Assembly (NCBI GenBank): GCA_014607495.2
Contig: CP053159.1
Span: forward strand, 2,859,501 to 2,923,500
Direction of reading: 5' to 3'
DNA from: Carposina sasakii
Taxonomy: Eukaryota > Arthropoda > Insecta > Lepidoptera > Carposinidae
DNA length: 64,000 bases
Shown: positions 58,298-64,000 of the stretch, one piece after another
How positions within the stretch are numbered: the first letter of the stretch is position 1
How the letters are laid out: each line of letters starts with the position of its first letter
Made by a program: the position numbers and the translations under genes
The notes under the pieces: generated by a model
Databases searched by the model: none
Seen by the model: the letters and a program-made list of their open reading frames with translations, nothing else
Told to the model about the DNA's origin: nothing

Positions 58298-58443
58298 CAA
58301 ATTTACGAGCAACAGCGAAATTTGCAAAGTTGTCGTATACCAATGGAAACATTATAATTTAGCACATTTGCTAAATGACTAATCGCTACTGGAGCAAATG
58401 TTGCGATTATTCCTAGAATCTCGCTGTCGCTTGCAAATTGTTA
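58298..58443. mobile_element. small inverted-repeat element, family F
   Basis: The left end ACAAATTTACGAGCAACAGCG and the complement of the right end (ACAATTTGCAAGCGACAGCG) match with a few differences, 146 bp apart. Related ends occur near 24050 and at 28625-28735. Confidence 0.5.
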
Positions 58444-59136
58444 CATATAGTATGGTCGAAATTCCTAACGGGGTCAGAAAATTTAGTAAAATTCATTTAT
58501 TTTGTTCAAATGTTTATTATCGAATTGCTTATCATAGTTAATATAAATAAACATCTATTATTTAGTATATCGTAATAAGCAAATTATTTAAATAATTTGG
58601 ACGGATTTAAAATCACAATATACGTACACAAGTAGGTATAGGTATATAAAAAACCTCTACATAATCCTATGTAGAACGCAAATAAATTACTAATTATATC
58701 CTTAAACTAATAAATTACAAAATAAGAGCGATGGTTTGACAAAAATATTTACAAGTGCTTTTTCGTAATACTAATAAAGGGTTATGTTATTATTAAGTAT
58801 ACTTTCGAAGTAACTTGAAACTTAAGCAAGTTGTCATAAAGACTATCAATCATAGAACTTATAAAGTAAATAACAATCAATTTACGCACTTATTTACATA
58901 TGGGAGACTTATTTAAAAGAAAGGAAAAAGCGGGTGGGGCTGTGTCGGGGCACACGGCCGTTGGTTTTAACGTGAAACGTCTATGTTAGCGAATCGCTTT
59001 TAAAGTAAAAGATTGAAATGAAAACAAGATGGACGCTGTTTTAAGTATTTTAATAAAAAAAGAACAGGTACGTAATAGAAACATAAAATACATAGCAAAT
59101 GTTTATATATTTATTGTCACTTTCTGGTTATTTTAA
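58444..59136. other. non-coding spacer
   Basis: Nothing recognised. Confidence 0.35.
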
Positions 59137-59342
59137 ATAGCAGCCGCCCACGACTTCGTCCGCGTGAGGGGGCGTTGTACCCGTGCGAAGCCGGGCAGGT
59201 TGTTGTATAGACTGTAGCCTTCCTTGGTAAATGGGCTATCTAACACTGAAAGAATTTTTCAAATCAGACCAGTAGTTCCTGAGATTAGCGCGTTCAAACA
59301 AACAAACAAACAAACTCTTCAGCTTTATAATATTAGTATAGA
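59137..59342 (-). mobile_element. short Helitron, 206 bp
   Basis: The minus strand starts TCTATACTAATATTATAAAG after A and has a (TTTG)n tract as in 7043-7852. The 3' end carries ACGCGGACGAAGTCGTGGGC; the terminal CTAG is mutated to CTAT. It is an internally deleted relative of the 7043 element. Confidence 0.7.
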
Positions 59343-60276
59343 TATAAATACTGTCCAAATTACACTTATTTTTGTATAAATCAATCGGTTCAAATAAACT
59401 TGACAAACACACGAAAGAATCACCACGCTATAAAGTCGGAGTCACGAGTTACACTGAATAGAAACAAGCGTGAGCGCCGGTTTCGCACAGTTATCGCAGT
59501 ATCCCTCCCCCGCCGCCCCGCTTGACCCCGACACGAACTCAATGTCATAACAGCGAGCTGACTATATAAGTGAAATATTTACACCACATTTTTGTTTCTA
59601 AGACTAATAGTTTTTTAATTATTAAGGTACGATGATATAGACCTTTTCGTTACGGTCCAGTTTTTAAACCTGGTACCCGTATGTGTCGGCGCGATTTTAA
59701 AGACGTTTCACGTCAAAAAACAAAGGACACTGAGCAAATTACCATGGAATGTGAACATTGAAATTAATAGTGGTATACTCGTAGGTGTGTTTAACTATAA
59801 TAAATAGATATGATGATACACAAAAGGAGACGTTTTTTTGTACTCTATTGTAATTCCTATCATCAACACTGTAATATTTAACTTTTGAAATTCGTCTTTA
59901 GTAGTCTGTTCATTGACTACTCTTGAACACGAAACAAAAAAGTGGAAGTATGTATCAGTCAGAGTTGAATTGAAGACTCACCTATCAGGGATGCAATTAT
60001 GCACAAGTAATCATTATAAGTAAAGTAATTGCTTCTAATTAATTCGGAAGTCTGTTTGGTATTTGCTGCAAATGGAAACGGAATACTAATTCATAAATAG
60101 AGATTATTTTAACTTTTTCGAAGATAGCTTTATACTCTGCCTATATTTTAATGTGTAAATATAACAAATTACATCTAAATAATAATTTAACACTTAATTC
60201 TAATATCACACTGTATAACAGATAGAAGTGACAAGACTTCGACTTTAATTGTTATTGTAGAATTGTTTTTCACATC
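59343..60276. other. 3' flank and probable 3' UTR of the zinc-finger gene
   Basis: 59445-59560 is GC-rich (CCCCCGCCGCCCCGC) with no open frame. On the minus strand an ATTAAA at 60147-60152 lies 125-130 bases past the putative zinc-finger stop and could be its poly(A) signal. Confidence 0.35.
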
Positions 60277-60314
60277 TCAAGTGGCGTCTCTTGCACTGTT
60301 CCTTTGATGTTTAG
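60277..60314 (-). CDS. putative last coding exon of a C2H2 zinc-finger gene
   Basis: The acceptor TTTTGTTACAG precedes 60314. Read in phase 1 from the exon at 60833-60998, the frame gives A-KHQRNSARDAT and TGA (60277-60279), a short basic tail after the final histidine of finger 2. The intron would be 518 bases (60315-60832) with GT-AG ends. Support is only splice signals, phase and position, so it is tentative. Confidence 0.4.
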
Positions 60315-60548
60315 CTGTAACAAAACAAAAGAAAAATTTTAAACCTATATTTCATTAAAAGAACTATCAGCTACTATAATTTTCTGAGATGGAACAATTT
60401 CCCCAGTAGATACTCGTACTCAGCAAACATTCATCGAAATATCTTATAATTTTAGTGAAATAAGGATACAGTTTGATTAACTATGGGGCGAATTTTCCAA
60501 ATGTTAGATAGCCTATCAGAGGGGCGAGCACGAACTTCTCGATAGTCC

Positions 60549-60608
60549 GTAACGCTAGCGTCAAACTGTCTTTTCCCATACATTTTACTAGCGAGTCGCT
60601 AGCGTTAC
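60549..60608. repeat. 12-bp perfect inverted repeat
   Basis: GTAACGCTAGCG (60549-60560) and CGCTAGCGTTAC (60597-60608) with 36 bases between. It lies in the putative zinc-finger intron, next to family G copy 3 (60655-60750). Confidence 0.6.
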
Positions 60609-60832
60609 GCCGCGTAAAAAGGTCCATGCTTACCTCACAGAAGATTAAAGTTAATGCTGTCTTTCTCTAGAACTTGATCATGATAGAGACAGCATCAACT
60701 TTATTCTTCTGATAGGCTATCTGATCTTTGGAAAAATCAGCCCTAAAAATATTAAAATACTAAGAAACAAATTCCAAAAACCACTGAATTCCAAAAAGGG
60801 CATACATGTATGTAGGTACTAATGATACTCAC

Positions 60833-60998
60833 CAGTATGCAAGAAAAGATGGTTTTTCAAGTTGGTGTGCTTAGAGAACCCTCGGCTGCAGATGTGGCAC
60901 TTGTAAGGCCAAGAGCCGCTGTGGACGTACATGTGAGACTTCAGGTCTCCAGGGGTGGGGAACGACTTGGAGCACAGGTTGCATTTGTGCGGCTTCTC
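60833..60998 (-). CDS. C2H2 zinc-finger protein, internal exon (two fingers)
   Basis: The exon is bounded by acceptor TTTACCAG at 60999 and donor CTG|GTGAGT at 60833/60832, 166 bases, phase 0 in and phase 1 out. It encodes EKPHKC-NLC-SKSFPTPGDLKS-HMYVH (finger 1, C-x2-C-x12-H-x3-H) and YKC-HIC-SRGFSKHTNLKN-HLFLH (finger 2, same spacing). EKP at the start continues a TGEKP linker from an upstream finger, so more fingers must lie upstream (higher coordinates). The linker between the two fingers is SGSWPYK, not the canonical TGEKPYK. The product is a DNA-binding nuclear protein; paralogue and targets cannot be named. The ATG-containing frame running to 61049 includes intron sequence. Confidence 0.82.
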
Positions 60999-61119
60999 CT
61001 GGTAAAGACAGAAAAAACACAGCTTAGTTTTATTGATAAGTACGCTCAAACTAGTTTCATAATACCTATTGATGTAGATATTCCGATGTGACTCGATAAT
61101 ATGTGCTACGGGTATTTTA

Positions 61120-62094
61120 TCTACACTAATATTATAAAGAGGAAAACTTTGTTTGTTTGGTTGTAATGAATAGGCTCAAAAACTACTGGACCGATTTTAA
61201 AAATTCTTTCACCGTTAGAATCCTTATAGGACCTGGATGAACATAGGCTATAAGAATTTCCCGATATTCCCACGGGAAGGCGACAAACGGGAATTCTATA
61301 TTTTTTACGAAAACCACTATACATATGAAGCTGAAATCGGGCATATATGTTCATTGGGGAGAGCAAGGGAGGACTAAAAACGGATTTCCCGAAATTCCCA
61401 CGGGAAGGGGACAAACGGGAATTCATAATTTTTACGAAAACCGCTATACATATTAAGCTGAAATTGGGCATAGATGTTCATTAGGGACTGCAAGTAAGCA
61501 CTAAGGACGAATTTCCCGAAATTCCCACGGGAAGGGGGCCAACGGGAATTAATTATTTTTTATGAAAACGGTTACACATATGAATCTTAAGTTGGGCATA
61601 TTTGTTTATTTGGGACCCCGAGGAAGCACTAGGAACGGATTTCTCGAAACTCCCACGGGAAGGGGACAAACGGGAATTCATTTTTTTACGACAAGCGCGA
61701 TACATATGAATTCGAAATTAGACCTGTACGTTCATTAGGGACTGCGAGGGAGCGCTAAGAACGAATTTCCCGAAATTCCCACGGGAAGGGGACTAACGGG
61801 AATTCAATTTTTTTACAAAAACCGCTGTACATGTGAAGCTAAAATCGGAGACTGCGGGGAAGCACTAAGAATTGATTTCCCGAAATTCCCACGGGAAGGG
61901 ACTGTCTGTGCGTTTGTGCACGCTAATCTCAGGAACGGCTTAACCGATTTCGGTGCAGTTTTCAGGAATATATTGTGACAGGTCCCACTTAACATATAGG
62001 CTACTTTTTATCCCGGGAAAATGTTTTTATCCCGGATAATTTCGACATTTTTTTTTCTGTAGTCCACGCGGACGGAGTCGCGGGCGTCCACTAG
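61120..62094 (+). mobile_element. Helitron with internal tandem array, 975 bp
   Basis: Starts TCTACACTAATATTATAAAG after A (61119) and ends GACGGAGTCGCGGGCGTCCA, CTAG before T (62095): precise Helitron boundaries. 5' segment with (TTTG)n, then the tandem array at 61255-61905, then about 190 bases shared with 33090-33300. No Rep/helicase. It lies upstream of the zinc-finger exon on the opposite strand, probably in an intron of that gene. Confidence 0.85.
61255..61905. repeat. ~127-bp tandem array inside the Helitron, six units
   Basis: The marker CCCACGGGAAGG recurs near 61269, 61397, 61524, 61652, 61778 and 61888, spacing 126-128 except the last (110). Each unit also contains ATTTCCCGAAATTCCCAC, CGGGAATT and a CATATGAA-type segment. 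Units differ by several substitutions. Confidence 0.85.
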
Positions 62095-64000
62095 TTTATG
62101 ATATATGGATTAACTTGCTGTTGAACGTGACGTTACCAAATAATTTCTAAAAATAAAGGTATGTAATAGAGAAAAAAGTACAATAACCACTGCCAAATTC
62201 TTTGCTAATGGATCTCTAAGATTGAGAGCAACAGGAATATTCTTTAAACTCATCACATTATTTAAATAATTACCTACAGTTAGCTATTTAAAAACTTTGT
62301 GAATAATCACGCAAAAAACCGTATAAGGCAAAATCAATCTTGAAAACAATAAGGCTAGAAACAATCATCACGGTCGATGATCAACGTCATGACTCTGCAA
62401 ATGAATTTATAATGGGAGAGCGAGATCGAGCGTGAGGCTATGGATGATTTACACGAAGCGTTTTTATAGTAATTTAAATTTAAGCTTATATATAATACAC
62501 ACTATAGTGGTTAATGTAGAATGTGTTCATTCATGTTTCGAGCTCTGTGCTTTCATTAATACTTGAACGAAAACATATCTAGTAATGAATTAAATCATGT
62601 ATTTAATCTGAGGTAATAAAGTATCTGACCTCTTTAATCTTAAAACATTACAGATAAGACGACGACGACGTCTATAAAATAGCTATTATTTTCTAATTAA
62701 AATGTGCCATTTTTATCTTTCAATCCTTTATTGCTATTGGCCGTAAGTTCATCGAATGAGCTTAATAGTTCAAACCCTATGTGAAATAGATTTAAATAGA
62801 AAATGTTTTTGTTTGAAGATTACGCAAATACAATTCCAACAATGAAACAAGATAAATAGGGTAGAAACATAGAAACCGTAGGCAGAAACGTTGGCATCCC
62901 TAACACAATAATTGAGGAAATAAATGTTTAAGTTGGCAACACTAAAAAATGTAAAAAAAAAGAATAAAATGTGCTTCAAGTGGTTTTGTGCGTTTAATTT
63001 CTACAACAAGAGTTCGAGGTCTTCCACACGAGAATTAGCCCTCATAGCTTACTGCCCAACAAATACTCCTTCCTTATATCTCCGTCAAAAAGAAAATGGC
63101 CGACTTAAAACAATAAAGGCGACCGCTGATGACCGCGCGGGTCCAAATTGAATAAACCATAACGTCATTTGCTGCGGTTTCCCACGGAACTGCCGCCGTT
63201 CTGACCTCTATTACCATGGGGTAGAATAGTGTGTGACAAATTACGTAAAGTACTAGCGTAAATGGGAGATTTTACATTTTTTTTAAACTGTGCGGTTTAG
63301 GGCGTGCTTTAAGCATTACGAAAATTGTTTAGTCAAGTTTTAATAACTGAGTATGCAGGTAGATCGTAGATTCAAGGCGTAGACTGATGTCTGAAGAGTC
63401 CTTATCGTTGTAACCCGTGTTTTTATAATTTGTGTATAACAATGGCGTGTTATAAGACCTTACGTAACATAAAGCTATAAAGCACTAGACAAAACATCAC
63501 GTATGTTTCCTATAGGGGTGGGCAGAGGCATCGCTGATCCACCTGCTAGGAGTATAAACCGAGCTTTTTGCATTAGCTTTAATGTTACTTGTTGTAACAA
63601 CTTTTGTTACTCTTTCACGCAAAAACTACCAAACGGGTTTTGAATCGGAAAACATTGTAGTATTATAGGTATATAGGTAGGTATTTTTAATCAAGATAAA
63701 AGTAATATTGATCTCGCGAAAGAATCGCTAGTTGTTTGTATGTAGTCTATACATTACGGTGTCGCTTTTAAGGCAGAAACGGCAGAAAATAAACGTGAAT
63801 GCTTTTCATTTACATACGAAAAGTATTGTTACTACAGATTTTTATGGTAGGTAATGTTTTCCAGTGTAAAGACAATGAAGTACCTACCCTTACAATAATA
63901 CAGTCCCATACTCGTACTTCTATCGAAACTGTTGATAAAGTACGAAAGTACATACCGAAGGTGGCAAAAAGCGATGCACCTGCGACATTAATTGGATTGC
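62095..64000. other. non-coding region, presumably intron or upstream of the zinc-finger gene
   Basis: No exon could be identified on the minus strand. 63150-63230 is CpG-richer. 63497-63590 carries a GGGGTGGGCAGAGGCAT fragment related to the repeat at 14870-15003. The rest is AT-rich. Confidence 0.35.

Noticed and set aside
60822..61091. 89-codon plus-strand frame
   Set aside because: Antisense of the zinc-finger exon, which has correct splice sites and finger spacing.
61121..61471. 116-codon minus-strand frame with repeated SPSRGNFGKS-like motif
   Set aside because: Lies within the Helitron tandem array; the repeated peptide motif follows from the 127-bp units.
61255..61905. CRISPR-like array
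   Set aside because: Units are ~127 bp tandem repeats without distinct spacers, inside a Helitron in a eukaryotic genome.

Overview
The window is nuclear DNA of an insect, most likely a moth or butterfly. It is AT-rich and gene-poor, and nearly every recognisable interspersed repeat is of a kind I know from Lepidoptera: short non-autonomous Helitrons with 5'-TC and CTAG-3' ends inserted between A and T, SINEs ending in the CCCCGTAAGGGATA type tail, CR1-like and jockey-like LINE remnants, and small inverted-repeat elements ending in CACCCTGTATA. No bacterial, plasmid or phage features and no CRISPR array were seen.

Only three host genes can be supported, all on the minus strand. (1) 1409-2131: an intronless secreted protein of 240 residues, about 40% histidine, with its own TATA box and poly(A) signal. 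(2) 5267-16277: a cytochrome P450 of 463 residues in two exons. The large first exon (15056-16277) carries everything up to the haem cysteine. The second exon (5267-5436) carries the C-terminus and lies 9.6 kb away across an intron full of transposons. (3) 60277-60998 and beyond: the last two recognisable exons of a C2H2 zinc-finger gene; its 5' exons were not found and may lie outside the window.

The remainder is repeats and unannotated non-coding DNA. 1-1300 has a degenerate 15-16 bp tandem repeat. 2.5-5 kb holds SINE modules, a small inverted-repeat element and a Helitron. The P450 intron (5.4-15.1 kb) holds Helitrons, a LINE with an intact YADD motif and one in-frame stop, and an inverted-repeat element split by a second element. 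16.4-35 kb is mostly non-coding with scattered SINEs and small elements. 34.4-40 kb is repeat-poor and contains a compact GC-rich hairpin. 40-41.5 kb is a jockey-like LINE followed by a tRNA-derived SINE. 46.5-49.0 kb is a 1.2-kb direct duplication whose copies both degrade toward their junction, which looks like an unresolved contig overlap. 53.5-55.5 kb is a LINE 3' half abutting composite Helitrons. 57-62 kb has a CpG-rich terminal-repeat element, the zinc-finger exons and a Helitron carrying a 127-bp tandem array.

The three host genes share no visible pathway. All identifications rest on reading motifs by eye; no database search was run.
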